This document shows positions 9,489 through 18,291 of a stretch of DNA of 64,000 nt, one piece after another. Within the stretch, counting starts at the first letter, position 1. Every line of letters begins with the position of its first letter. Origin of the DNA: Planctomycetota bacterium. Lineage in GTDB: Bacteria; Planctomycetota; UBA1135; GCA-002686595. The stretch is from contig NZBA01000005.1 in assembly GCA_002686265.1 (NCBI GenBank), positions 4,888 through 68,887 of the forward strand, written 5' to 3'. A model generated the notes under the pieces. It ran no database searches. It was not told where the DNA came from and was given only the letters and a program-made list of their open reading frames with translations. Made by a program: the position numbers and the translations under genes.

Positions 9489-10582
9489 CAGGCACCCCCT
9501 CCGAGCAGAATCATCACGACCGCGGTCACGAGTACGTTGACGACGGCGATGGGGAACAGGCCCTTCCAGCCCAGGTCCATGAGTTGGTCGTAGCGGAAGC
9601 GCGGGAGCGTCCAGCGGATCTGCATGAACACGAAGCAGAAGGCGAGGACCTTGATGGTGAAGCTCGTCACGCCGAGCAGGACGTAGATCCAATTGGCGAG
9701 CGGCAGCTCGGCGCCCCAGGGGAAGTGGAAGCCGTCGGGCTGGAGGTAGGGGACCTGCCAGCCGCCGAAGAAGAGCGTCGTCGCCAAGCAGGCGACGAGG
9801 ATCGTCTCGAGGAAGTCGGTCAAGAAGAACATGCCGAACTTCATCCCGCTGTACTCGACGAAGTAGCCGATGATCTCGCTCTCGCCCTCGGGTAGGTCGA
9901 AGGGCAGGCGCTTGGTCTCGGCGAGGGCGGCGGTCAGGAAGACGACGAAGCCCACCGGCTGGGCGACGATGCCCCAGAGCGGGATCCAGCCGCCCGCGAT
10001 CGTGTGCCCCTGAGCCTCGACCGCCTTGCCCAGATCCATCGTTCCGTAGACCATCAGCACGCCGATCAGGGCGATGCCGAGGGCGATCTCGTAGGAGATC
10101 ATCTGCGCCGTGGCGCGGATGCTGCCCATGATCGCGTAGTTGTTGCGCGAGGCGAAGCCGGCCAGGATCACCCCGTACACGCCGAGCGAGAGCATCGCGA
10201 AGATGTAGAGCAGGGCAGCGTCGATCTTGGCGACCTGCAGGTCGATCACGCGCTCGCCCAAGACCAACTGCGGCCCGAAGGGGATCGCGGCGAAGGCGAC
10301 GAGGGCGAAGAAGACCGAGAAGAAGGGCGCCAAGGCGTGGAGCGTGCGATCTACACCGCGTGGGACGACGTCCTCCTTGGTGAACATCTTGATCGCGTCG
10401 GCGACGGCGTGGAACAAGCCCAGCAGCTTGAAGCCGAAGATCGGGGCGCGGTTGGCGCCGATGCGGTCCTGGATCAGCGCGGACTGCTTGCGCTCGACCC
10501 AGGTGTGCAGCCCGGCGAGGTTCAGGACACCGCCGAAGACGACGGCGGCGATCACCAGCTTGATCAGGAGGGCCTCGATCAC
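9488..10582 (-). CDS. nuoH: NADH-quinone oxidoreductase subunit H
   Basis: A 364-residue membrane subunit at the junction of the peripheral and membrane arms, forming part of the quinone chamber. Diagnostic sequences are WVERKQSALIQDRIGANRAP near the N-terminus, KEDVVPRGVDR, and the acidic loop LPFDLPEGESEIIGYFVEYSGMKF. About eight or nine transmembrane segments are evident. The start overlaps the end of nuoG by four bases (ATGA) and the stop overlaps the nuoI start, so expression is tightly coupled. Length is within the usual family range. Confidence 0.97.
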   Translation of the reverse strand: MIEALLIKLVIAAVVFGGVLNLAGLHTWVERKQSALIQDRIGANRAPIFGFKLLGLFHAVADAIKMFTKEDVVPRGVDRTLHALAPFFSVFFALVAFAAIPFGPQLVLGERVIDLQVAKIDAALLYIFAMLSLGVYGVILAGFASRNNYAIMGSIRATAQMISYEIALGIALIGVLMVYGTMDLGKAVEAQGHTIAGGWIPLWGIVAQPVGFVVFLTAALAETKRLPFDLPEGESEIIGYFVEYSGMKFGMFFLTDFLETILVACLATTLFFGGWQVPYLQPDGFHFPWGAELPLANWIYVLLGVTSFTIKVLAFCFVFMQIRWTLPRFRYDQLMDLGWKGLFPIAVVNVLVTAVVMILLGGGA

Positions 10583-12210
10583 GACTGTTCCGCTTCCGCC
10601 AGGGCCTCGCTGGGCGCCGAGTGGGCACCCTGGTCACCGATCGACTCGTAGGACATCCCGGCGAAGGACCCGACGGCCTCGGCCATGGTCGCGAAGACGC
10701 CGGCGGGTCCGTTCCAGTCCTCACGGGCGGGCGTGCCCGTGCGCGCGGCGATCTCGAGCAGGAAGCGTCGGTTCTCGCGCGAGTCGCCGTAGGGCGCCAG
10801 GGCTCTCCCGACTCGCTGCACCCGGCCGTCACAGTTGACGAAGGTGCCGTCCTGTTCCACCGCGGCGGCGCTCGGGAGGACCCAGTGGGCTAGAGAAACG
10901 GTCGCGTGGTCGTTGGTTCCCGAGTAGACGAGGAGGCACTCCCCGACCGCTGCGGCGCGTGTCTTCTCGGCGCCGACTAGCTCCACGAGGTCGTGGCCGA
11001 AGACCCACAGGACGTCCAGCTCGCCGGCGATCGCCGCGTCCACGAGGGCCTCCGCGGAAGGTGTGGCTGCGTCGGGGATGCCTAGGAGGGTCGCTCCCTT
11101 GCGGTTGGGCGTCTTGTCGGGGCGAATCAGGAAATCGTCGCTCGTCCCGCCCGCCGGGGCCGGAGGGAGGGCGATGCGCGCGCCGAGGTGGGCGCCGAGC
11201 ACCTCGCGGAGGCAGAACAGGTCCTCGTTGGTCAGCTCGGCCGAGGCGATCACTCCCACGCGCGCGCCGCCAGCGGAGAGGGCCGTGCCGACGCCGTCGA
11301 GAGCCGCCTCCCAGGTTGACTCGACCTGTCTGCGCGAGGCTTCGTCAGTGCGCCGGCGCACCTCCCCGAGTCGGTCGACGTCGATCCAGTCGTGGCCGTA
11401 GCGTCCCTCGTCGCACATCCACCATTGGTTCACGTCGGGGTTGTGGCGTGGCTTGACCCGCAGCAGGCGCTCGCCGTCGTTGAGGTGCGGTCGGTTGCTG
11501 ACGTGATGCAGCTCGGTATTGCAGCCGCGGCTGCACCCGCCGCAGACACTCTCGGTGCTGGAGAGGTACCAGACGCGCGCCTTGAAGCGGAACGAGCGCT
11601 CGGTCAGGGCTCCGACGGGGCAGAGATCGACGACGTTCGCCGAGTAGGGGTTGTCGAGCGTTTCGCCGGGGTAGAGGCCGACCTCGGCCCGGTCGCCGCG
11701 GTTGAAGATGCCGAACTCGCCGGTCTTGGTGATCTCGTCGGTGAAGCGCACGCAGCGCGAGCACAGGATGCAGCGCTCCTGGTCGAGCATCACGTGGGGG
11801 CCGACTTCGATCGCCTTCTGCTTCTTGACCTTCTGCTCGCCAAAGCGCGGGTCGTAGAGGCCGAAGCTCATGTAGTAGTTCTGCAGATCACACTCGCCCG
11901 CCTGGTCGCACACCGGGCAGTCCAGCGGGTGGTTCGCCAGCAGGAACTCCAAGACGGCGGCGCGGTCCTTGCGCGCCTGCTCGCTCTCGGTCTCCACGAC
12001 CATGCCCTCTGTCGCCGGCAGGTTGCAGGCGATCTGCGGCTTGGGGGAGTTCTCGACGTCGACCATGCACATGCGGCAGTTGCCGGCGGTCGAGAGTCCG
12101 GGGTGATAGCAGTAGCGCGGGACGAAGATCCCGAGTTGCTCGGCGGCCTCGATGACCGTCGTGCCCTCGGGGACGTTCACCTTGCGCCCGTCGATCGAAA
12201 GCTCAGGCAT
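10579..12210 (-). CDS. nuoG: NADH-quinone oxidoreductase subunit G (short form)
   Basis: A 543-residue iron-sulfur subunit. The N-terminal ferredoxin domain has the 2Fe-2S ligands in CYHPGLSTAGNCRMC. Next come the His-Cys cluster motif HPLDCPVCDQAGEC and the 4Fe-4S motif CILCSRC with the later VDLCPVGAL. A further CGGCSRGC pattern with a distant Cys in WWMCDEG matches the N7 ligands. The molybdopterin-oxidoreductase-like C-terminal domain is much shorter than in E. coli NuoG (about 900 aa), though residues such as WVLPSAAAVEQDGTFVNCDGRVQ remain recognisable. Short NuoG forms are known. Start ATG 12210 overlaps the end of nuoEF by eight bases. Confidence 0.95.
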   Translation of the reverse strand: MPELSIDGRKVNVPEGTTVIEAAEQLGIFVPRYCYHPGLSTAGNCRMCMVDVENSPKPQIACNLPATEGMVVETESEQARKDRAAVLEFLLANHPLDCPVCDQAGECDLQNYYMSFGLYDPRFGEQKVKKQKAIEVGPHVMLDQERCILCSRCVRFTDEITKTGEFGIFNRGDRAEVGLYPGETLDNPYSANVVDLCPVGALTERSFRFKARVWYLSSTESVCGGCSRGCNTELHHVSNRPHLNDGERLLRVKPRHNPDVNQWWMCDEGRYGHDWIDVDRLGEVRRRTDEASRRQVESTWEAALDGVGTALSAGGARVGVIASAELTNEDLFCLREVLGAHLGARIALPPAPAGGTSDDFLIRPDKTPNRKGATLLGIPDAATPSAEALVDAAIAGELDVLWVFGHDLVELVGAEKTRAAAVGECLLVYSGTNDHATVSLAHWVLPSAAAVEQDGTFVNCDGRVQRVGRALAPYGDSRENRRFLLEIAARTGTPAREDWNGPAGVFATMAEAVGSFAGMSYESIGDQGAHSAPSEALAEAEQS

Positions 12211-14017
12211 GGGCCACCTCCCGGGCGGACGCGGAGGGGAGGCTGCGCCCAGAGCGAATGAAGTCCTCGAACTCCCCGCGGAATTTCGCGATGTAAGACT
12301 GCACCGGCCAAGCCGCCGCCTCCGAGAAGACGCAGATCGTTCGCCCCTCCATGTCGTGGGAGATCGTGAGCAGATCGTCGAGGTCGCTGAGCTTGCCGTT
12401 CCCGGCGCCGATGCGCTTGACGATGCGGTGGATCCAGCCCGTCCCCTCGCGGCAGGGCGAGCACTGGCCGCAGGACTCGTCGGCGTAGAAGTGGGCGGCG
12501 GAGTCGAGGGTGCTGACCATGCAGGTGTCCTCGTCCATGACGATCACGCCCGCCGAGCCCGCCATGCTGCCCGCGGCTCCGACGGAGTCGAAGTCCATGG
12601 CGATGTCGATCTCCTCGGCGGTCAGGATGCGGGCGGAGATACCGCCGGGAATGACGCCCTTGAGGCGCTTGCCGCCCCGTACCCCGCCGCCGCGCTCCTC
12701 GATCAGCTCGCGCAGGGTGACGCCGACCGGCTCCTCGAAGACGCCGGGGCGCTCGACGTGGCCGCTCAGGCAGAACAGGCGCGTGCCGCCCTGCTTCTCC
12801 GTGCCGATGGCGGCGAAGCGCTCCGGCCCGTGACGCAGGATGAAAGGTACGCAGGCGATCGTCTCGACGTTGTTCACGATCGTCGGGCAGCCGAAGAGGC
12901 CCGAGATGGCCGGGAAGGGCGGCTTGAGCTTGGGTTGGCCCTTGCCGCCTTCCAGGGAAGACAAGAGGGCTGTCTCCTCGCCGCAGATGTAGGCGCCGGC
13001 GCCGCGGTGGACGACCACGTCGAGGGCGAATCCCGTGCCCGCGACGTCGGCCCCGAGCCAACCCTGCGCGTAGGCTTCGTCGATCGCGCGCTGCAGGCGC
13101 TGGGCGGGGCGGAAGTACTCGCCGCGAATGTAGATGTAGGCCTTGTGGGCGCCGATCGCGAAGGCGGCGATGAGCATCCCCTCCAAGAGCGCGTGCGGGT
13201 CGCGCTCCATGACGTGGCGGTCCTTGGAAGTGCCCGGCTCGCCCTCGTCGGCGTTCACCACCAGGTACACGGGCTTCTCGGTGTTCTTGGGGACGAACGA
13301 CCACTTGCGCCCGGCTGGGAAGCCCGCGCCGCCCAAGCCGCGCAGGTTGGCGGCGATGACCTGCTCGATGACCTCCTCGGGCTTCAGGGAGGTGAGCACC
13401 TTGCGGGCGGCCTCGTAGCCACCTTGCGCTGTGTAGCCGTCGAACCAGACTCCCTCGGGGTCGCCGAAACGCGTCGAAAGGACTGGCCCGGAGGAGTCGA
13501 TGAACGGCGCCGGCTCGGGCGAAGCCGCGGGGCTGTCGGGCTCGCTGCGCGCATCCTGCGTGATGGCGGCCACGGTGCCCGTGTCGTCGGCGGTGACGGG
13601 GCCGATGAAGCGCTCGTCGAGCTGCACCATGGGCGACATCTCGCACGCGCACAGGCACTCGACCTTCGTCAGCGTCACCGAGCCATTGGGAGTGGTCTCG
13701 CCTGGCTTGATGCCGAGGGAATCCTCGATGGTCTCGAGCAGCGCCTCGCTCCCGCGCAGGCGGCAGGAGAGGCTGGTGCAGACCTTCAGCTCACGGCGCC
13801 CCATCGGTTCGCCGCGGAACATGCCGTAGAACGACAGCACCTCGCGCACGCGCGAGATCGCGACGCCGAGGCGTGCGGCGACCCAACCCTCCGCCTCGGG
13901 CGAAATCCAGCCTTGGTCGGCTTGGACTAGCCACATGAGGGGAAGCATGGCCGCGCGAGGGTATTCGTAGAGCCCGATGATCTCGTCGGCACGGGCTTCG
14001 AGGTGCGCGAACGTCAT
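12203..14017 (-). CDS. nuoEF: Fused NuoE-NuoF NADH dehydrogenase subunit
   Basis: One 604-residue ORF contains both subunits of the NADH-input module. Residues 1-155 are NuoE-like, with 2Fe-2S ligands C80, C85, C121 and C125 (CTSLSC and CLCAC). A Pro/Ser-rich linker (about 156-178) follows. The rest is NuoF: FMN/NADH-binding GLGGAGFPAGRKW (from 228), VVNADEGEPGTSKDR, GAGAYICGEETAL, and the N3 4Fe-4S motif DESCGQCSPCREGTGW. In most bacteria nuoE and nuoF are separate; the order resembles the HoxF subunit of hydrogenases. I see no stop or frameshift between the halves. ATG 14017 overlaps the nuoD stop (ATGA). ATG 14125 upstream lies inside nuoD and is rejected. Confidence 0.93.
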   Translation of the reverse strand: MTFAHLEARADEIIGLYEYPRAAMLPLMWLVQADQGWISPEAEGWVAARLGVAISRVREVLSFYGMFRGEPMGRRELKVCTSLSCRLRGSEALLETIEDSLGIKPGETTPNGSVTLTKVECLCACEMSPMVQLDERFIGPVTADDTGTVAAITQDARSEPDSPAASPEPAPFIDSSGPVLSTRFGDPEGVWFDGYTAQGGYEAARKVLTSLKPEEVIEQVIAANLRGLGGAGFPAGRKWSFVPKNTEKPVYLVVNADEGEPGTSKDRHVMERDPHALLEGMLIAAFAIGAHKAYIYIRGEYFRPAQRLQRAIDEAYAQGWLGADVAGTGFALDVVVHRGAGAYICGEETALLSSLEGGKGQPKLKPPFPAISGLFGCPTIVNNVETIACVPFILRHGPERFAAIGTEKQGGTRLFCLSGHVERPGVFEEPVGVTLRELIEERGGGVRGGKRLKGVIPGGISARILTAEEIDIAMDFDSVGAAGSMAGSAGVIVMDEDTCMVSTLDSAAHFYADESCGQCSPCREGTGWIHRIVKRIGAGNGKLSDLDDLLTISHDMEGRTICVFSEAAAWPVQSYIAKFRGEFEDFIRSGRSLPSASAREVAHA

Positions 14018-15387
14018 CGGTCGAGCTCCCCGCCGATCATGTTGACCGCGCCGAAGGTGGGGACGATGTCGGCGACCATGTCGCCCTTGAGGAGCTTGGG
14101 GAGGGCCGACATGATCGCGAAGCACGGCGGGCGTACGCGCACGCGGTAGGCGCGGCCGCTCCCGTCGCTGACCACGTAGAACCCGAGCTCGCCGTTGGCG
14201 CCCTCGACGGGGAAGTACACCTCGCCGGGGGGCGGCCGCAGACCGTGGCCCATCATGACCAGCTTGAACTGGCGCATGAGTCCCTCGATGTTGCCGTAGG
14301 TGTCCTCCTTGGGCGGCAGGGTGACGCGCTTCTCATCGGTGGAGATCGAGGCCTTGTTGGCGCGTCCCGTTCCCTCGAGGGTCGGCCCGGTGACCGCGCA
14401 GCCACCGCTGATGGCTGGGATGTCGCCGACCTTGGCGAGGTCCACCATCTCCGCCGCGGGGATGGCCCGACCGGTCTCGGGGTCGGCCATGATCGGCCCG
14501 GGCGGTAGATCGGCGAGGGCCTGCTCGGCGATGCGCATCGACTGCTCCATTTCCTCGACGCGCACGAGGAAGCGGTCCATGTTGTCGCCCTTGGTGCCCA
14601 CCGGGATGTCGAAGTCGAGCTGCTCGTAGATCGCGTAGGGGCAATCCTTGCGGACGTCGTAGGAGGCTCCGCTCGCGCGCAGGAACGGCCCGGTGATCCC
14701 GTAGGCGATGGCGTCGGCCTCCGACAGCACGCCCGTGCCCTCCATGCGGTCGGTGAAGATGCGATTGCGCTCGACGAGGCCGCGGGACTCGCTGATCGCC
14801 TCACGCGTCTCGGCGAAGGCCGCGCGGCAGCGTTCGGCGAAGTCGTCGGGTAGATCGCTCTTGACGCCCCCGACCCGACAGTAGGTGACCGTCAGGCGCG
14901 CTCCGACGACGCTCTCGATCAGCTCCCAGAGGAACTCGCGGGCCTTGATCAGGTACAGGAAGACCGTGAACGCACCCAGCTCCATGGCCGTCGCGCCCAC
15001 GCAGGTCAAATGGTCGCTGACACGCGAGATCTCCGAGAGGATGACCCTCACGTAGTGACAGCGCTCGGGAACCGAGATCCCGATCAGCTTCTCCACCGCC
15101 ATGCAGTAGCCCACGTTGTTGATGATGGGCGAGACGTAGTTCAGCCGGTCGGTGTAGGGGATCACGCCGTTGTAGTCGACGTTCTCCGACATCTTCTCGA
15201 AGCCGCGGTGCAGGTAGCCGATCTCGACGTCGACGTCCTTGATCAGCTCGCCCTCGAGCTTGGCGACCAGGCGCACGATCCCGTGCATGGCCGGGTGCGC
15301 GGGGCCGATGTTCAGCATCATCTCCCGCGTCTCGAGGCCCGCGCCGTCAGCGGTGCCCGCGTTCCTCGTCTTGTTCGTTAGGTCCAT
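14014..15387 (-). CDS. nuoD: NADH-quinone oxidoreductase subunit D (49 kDa)
   Basis: A 457-residue subunit that forms the quinone site with NuoB. Recognisable family sequence includes LNIGPAHPAMHGIVRLVAKL, EIGYLHRGFEKM, the NYVSPIINNVGYCMAVEKL segment, and the C-terminal GANGELGFYVVSDGSGRAYRVR with RPPCFAIMSAL. It ends GGELDR, the family-typical terminus. NuoC and NuoD are separate here, unlike the E. coli NuoCD fusion. A short gap of 14 bases separates it from nuoC. Confidence 0.97.
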   Translation of the reverse strand: MDLTNKTRNAGTADGAGLETREMMLNIGPAHPAMHGIVRLVAKLEGELIKDVDVEIGYLHRGFEKMSENVDYNGVIPYTDRLNYVSPIINNVGYCMAVEKLIGISVPERCHYVRVILSEISRVSDHLTCVGATAMELGAFTVFLYLIKAREFLWELIESVVGARLTVTYCRVGGVKSDLPDDFAERCRAAFAETREAISESRGLVERNRIFTDRMEGTGVLSEADAIAYGITGPFLRASGASYDVRKDCPYAIYEQLDFDIPVGTKGDNMDRFLVRVEEMEQSMRIAEQALADLPPGPIMADPETGRAIPAAEMVDLAKVGDIPAISGGCAVTGPTLEGTGRANKASISTDEKRVTLPPKEDTYGNIEGLMRQFKLVMMGHGLRPPPGEVYFPVEGANGELGFYVVSDGSGRAYRVRVRPPCFAIMSALPKLLKGDMVADIVPTFGAVNMIGGELDR

Positions 15388-15401
15388 CCCTTCGCTCCGG
15401 G

Positions 15402-15983
15402 CTAGTTCTCAGGCCCGATCAGGGGCTGGCGCGCGTTGACGGGGTAGTCCTTGCGCAAGGGGGGTCCCTCGAACTCCTCGTACATCAGGATTCGCCGCGG
15501 GTCGGGATGGCCGTTGAAGCGGATCCCGAACATGTCCCAGGCCTCGCGCTCGAGCCAGTTGGCGGCGGGCCAGATTGCGCTCACGGTGTCTACCTCCTCG
15601 TCCGCGGCGGCGAGGGGCACGACGAGGCGCAAGCGGTGTGTGAGCGTGGTCGAGAAGAAGTGGTAGACGACGGCGAAGTGTGCACCGAGCGGCGGACCGG
15701 GCCAGGGGTTCTCGTCGGGGATCGACGAGTCCGTGCGCGTCGAGACACCCGATGAGGAGAAGAAGGCCGGAACGGGGCTCTCGCCGTGGGTGGAGTAGTC
15801 CACCGCGGTGAGATCGACGAGCAGGTTCATCGCGAGGGCGGCGTCATCCCGGAGCACGCGCGCCGTTTCGATGAGGTGCTCGCGCCGTAGGACGAGGGTC
15901 GCGTCTCCACGCCAGGCGTGGGAGCTCGCCACCGCCTCGGGCACGCGCTTTGTGACGAACGCGATCAGAGCGCCGGCATCCAT
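15402..15983 (-). CDS. nuoC: NADH-quinone oxidoreductase subunit C
   Basis: A 193-residue peripheral-arm subunit. The core matches the family: LLVDLTAVDY early, then HFAVVYHFFSTTLTHRLRL, and the diagnostic NWLEREAWDMFGIRFNGHPDPRRILM with GPPLRKDYPV near the end. An insertion of about 30 residues (from THGESPVPAFFSSSG to NPWPGPPLG) sits in the loop after the VDY strand and is not a standard part of the family as I know it. The gene overlaps nuoB by 19 bases. Confidence 0.95.
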   Translation of the reverse strand: MDAGALIAFVTKRVPEAVASSHAWRGDATLVLRREHLIETARVLRDDAALAMNLLVDLTAVDYSTHGESPVPAFFSSSGVSTRTDSSIPDENPWPGPPLGAHFAVVYHFFSTTLTHRLRLVVPLAAADEEVDTVSAIWPAANWLEREAWDMFGIRFNGHPDPRRILMYEEFEGPPLRKDYPVNARQPLIGPEN

Positions 15984-16495
15984 TCCTTCTCCAAGTCGTC
16001 AGGGCGCGTCTCGGGCGCGGGGCGTTCACCGCTGGTGTGCTGCTCGGCGATCCTGTCTTGCAGCTTCATCAGACCGTCGAGGACGATCTCCGGTCGCGGG
16101 GGGCAGCCGGGGATGTAGACGTCCACGGGCAGGATCGTGTCGATCCCCATCACCGTGGCGTAGTTGTTGTAGAAGCCGCCCGTGCAGGTGCAGACGCCGA
16201 AGGCGATCACCCACTTGGGTTCCGCCATCTGGTCGTAGATCTTGCGCAGGACCGGCGCCATCTTGTGGCTGATCGTGCCGACCACGAACAGCACGTCCGC
16301 CTGGCGCGGCGAGAAGCGCGGGAAGCCGGCTCCGAAACGGTCGATGTCGTAGTGCGAGCAGGCGGCGGCCATGTACTCCATGCCGCAGCACGCCGTCACG
16401 AAGGGGTACTGGAAGATCGAGTACTTGCGTGCCCAGCCGAGGGCTTCGTTGATGCGGCTGGTCAGGAATGAGGGGTTCTCGGGCATGTCAATCAC
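15965..16495 (-). CDS. nuoB: NADH-quinone oxidoreductase subunit B (cluster N2)
   Basis: A 176-residue subunit that binds the terminal 4Fe-4S cluster N2. The adjacent Cys pair is in VTACCGMEYMAA; the other ligands are in FGVCTCTGGFYNNY and VYIPGCPPRPE. The usual GxCxxxGG region reads VCTCTGG, so there is an extra Cys beside the ligand. The C-terminal tail is acidic and ends shortly after the fold. The gene overlaps nuoC downstream and nuoA upstream by eight bases. Confidence 0.96.
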   Translation of the reverse strand: MIDMPENPSFLTSRINEALGWARKYSIFQYPFVTACCGMEYMAAACSHYDIDRFGAGFPRFSPRQADVLFVVGTISHKMAPVLRKIYDQMAEPKWVIAFGVCTCTGGFYNNYATVMGIDTILPVDVYIPGCPPRPEIVLDGLMKLQDRIAEQHTSGERPAPETRPDDLEKEWMPAL

Positions 16496-16853
16496 GGTGT
16501 TTGGCCCATTCTAGCGCTCCGTTCGCCCACGCGTAGACGAAGCCGACCATCAGGACGCCGATGAAGACGCAGATCTCCGCCAGTCCGAGCATCCCCAACT
16601 CGCGGTACACGATTGCCCACGGGTAGAGGAAGATCACCTCGACGTCGAAGAGGATGAACAGGATCGCCGTCAGGTAGAAGCTGACCGCCATCTTCCCCAT
16701 CGGGAGGGCGAAGGGCTCCTTGCCGCACTCGAAGGGCTCGAGCTTCTCGGGCGTGGGGTTCTTCTTCCCGAGGACCGAGCTCAGGATGAGCATGGCGGCG
16801 GTGATGCCGCCGGCCAGGAGGATCCCCGCGACGATGCCGATGTACTCGTTCAT
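16488..16853 (-). CDS. nuoA: NADH-quinone oxidoreductase subunit A
   Basis: A 121-residue protein with three transmembrane segments. The loop between the first and second contains KLEPFECGKEPFALPMGKMAVSFY, the conserved NuoA/ND3 loop with its Cys. The second helix is followed by FDVEVIFLYPWA, also diagnostic. ATG 16853 (MNEYIGIVAG) is chosen; the open extension to 16970 overlaps nuoN and is Arg/Trp-rich. In the canonical order nuoA is first, but here it follows nuoN. Confidence 0.95.
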   Translation of the reverse strand: MNEYIGIVAGILLAGGITAAMLILSSVLGKKNPTPEKLEPFECGKEPFALPMGKMAVSFYLTAILFILFDVEVIFLYPWAIVYRELGMLGLAEICVFIGVLMVGFVYAWANGALEWAKHRD

Positions 16854-16869
16854 GGTGATCTGCGGGCGG

Positions 16870-18291
16870 TCACGGCGCGACGGTCCATGAATCCAGGATT
16901 CCGGGGAAGAGCCCGCCCGCCAGGGTGACGAGCGCCGCGAAGACCAAGGCCAGGCAGACGGTCGGCGCAATGCGTGCGGGCTCGGGCTCGCACGGCTCCT
17001 TCATGTACATCCCGACCGCCACGCGCATGTAGACGAAGGCGGCCACGACGCTCGAGAGCACCGCCAACACCGCCAGCTCCGTCCGACCGGCATGGATGGC
17101 GCTCTGGATCACCGAGAACTTGGCCGTGAAGCCGGCTGTCAGGGGAATGCCGGTCAACGACAGCAGGAACAGCAGCATTCCCGCGGCGGCCACGGGCCGT
17201 TGGGCGGCCAGGCCGCGGTAGCCGTCCACGCGCTCGCCGCGCTCGCCGAGAGCGATGACCATGCCGAAGGCGCCGAGGGTCATGAAGACGTAGAAGCCCG
17301 CGTAGGTCATGGTCGCCGCAGCTCCCTCGGCCGTGCCCGCGGCGATGCCCATCAGGGCGAAGCCGGCGTGGGCGATCGAGGAGTAGGCGAGCAGGCGCTT
17401 CATGTCCGTCTGGGCCGCGGCGACGAGGCTGCCGAGCACCACCGAGAGGGCGGCGAGGGCGGCGAGCATCGTCGAGAAGACCTCGGCCTGGGGGCCGAAG
17501 GCCGCCACGACGACCCGGCAGAGGGCGGCGAGGCCGGCGGCCTTCGAGCCCGCCGCGAGGAACGCCGCCACCGGCGCGCTCGCTCCCTGGTAGGTGTCGG
17601 GGGCCCAGGCGTGGAACGGTACCGCGGCGACCTTGAAGGCCAGGCCCCCGCAGATCAGGCCGAGGCCGCAGATGAGCAGCGGGCTCGCGCCGTCGCCATC
17701 GGCGGCCAGGGACGAGGCGATCCCGGCGAACTCGGTCGTGCCGGTCAAGCCGTAGGTCAGGCTGATCCCAAGGAGCATCAGCGCCGAGGCGAAGGAGCCC
17801 GACAGGAAGTACTTGATGGCCGCCTCATTGGCGAGCGGGCGCTCGACGCGGATCCCGACCAGCACGTAGGCGCAGATCGTGATCAGCTCCAGGGCCAGGT
17901 AGAGCGGGAGGAGGTCCGCCGACGAGGCGGCCAGCATCATCCCGACCGAGGCCAGGAGGAGCAGCGTGTGGTATTCCGGGCGCGGGATGCCCGTCTCGCG
18001 GATTCTTCGCTCGGAAAGGAGGGCTACGACGGCGAGTCCCGCGCAGAACAACACGCGGAAGTAGCGTGCGTAGCCGTCGGCCGCCAACATGCCGCCGAAG
18101 CCGCTCGCGGACGCGTCCGGAGACACGCGACCCGCGGCCCAGAGGGCGGCGATCGCGGCCAGGAGGGTCACGGTGGTCCCCACGCTCGTGGTCCGCGTGC
18201 GGTGCGCCGTGAGCAGCAGCACCAAGGCCGCGCCGATCAGGATCAGCTCGGGCAGGAGGAGCGCCAGGTCAGAGGGGGTGACGCCGTTCAC
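16870..18291 (-). CDS. nuoN: NADH-quinone oxidoreductase subunit N
   Basis: A 473-residue antiporter-like subunit with about 14 transmembrane segments, one of the proton-pumping units of the membrane arm. Family-typical sequence includes FLSGSFASALMLLGISLTYG, FKVAAVPFHAWAPDTYQGA with the conserved Lys, and MKRLLAYSSIAHAGFALMG. The start is GTG 18291, overlapping the stop of nuoM (GTGA), which gives the normal N-terminus. The longer ATG form from 18351 would add sequence inside nuoM. Confidence 0.95.
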   Translation of the reverse strand: MNGVTPSDLALLLPELILIGAALVLLLTAHRTRTTSVGTTVTLLAAIAALWAAGRVSPDASASGFGGMLAADGYARYFRVLFCAGLAVVALLSERRIRETGIPRPEYHTLLLLASVGMMLAASSADLLPLYLALELITICAYVLVGIRVERPLANEAAIKYFLSGSFASALMLLGISLTYGLTGTTEFAGIASSLAADGDGASPLLICGLGLICGGLAFKVAAVPFHAWAPDTYQGASAPVAAFLAAGSKAAGLAALCRVVVAAFGPQAEVFSTMLAALAALSVVLGSLVAAAQTDMKRLLAYSSIAHAGFALMGIAAGTAEGAAATMTYAGFYVFMTLGAFGMVIALGERGERVDGYRGLAAQRPVAAAGMLLFLLSLTGIPLTAGFTAKFSVIQSAIHAGRTELAVLAVLSSVVAAFVYMRVAVGMYMKEPCEPEPARIAPTVCLALVFAALVTLAGGLFPGILDSWTVAP

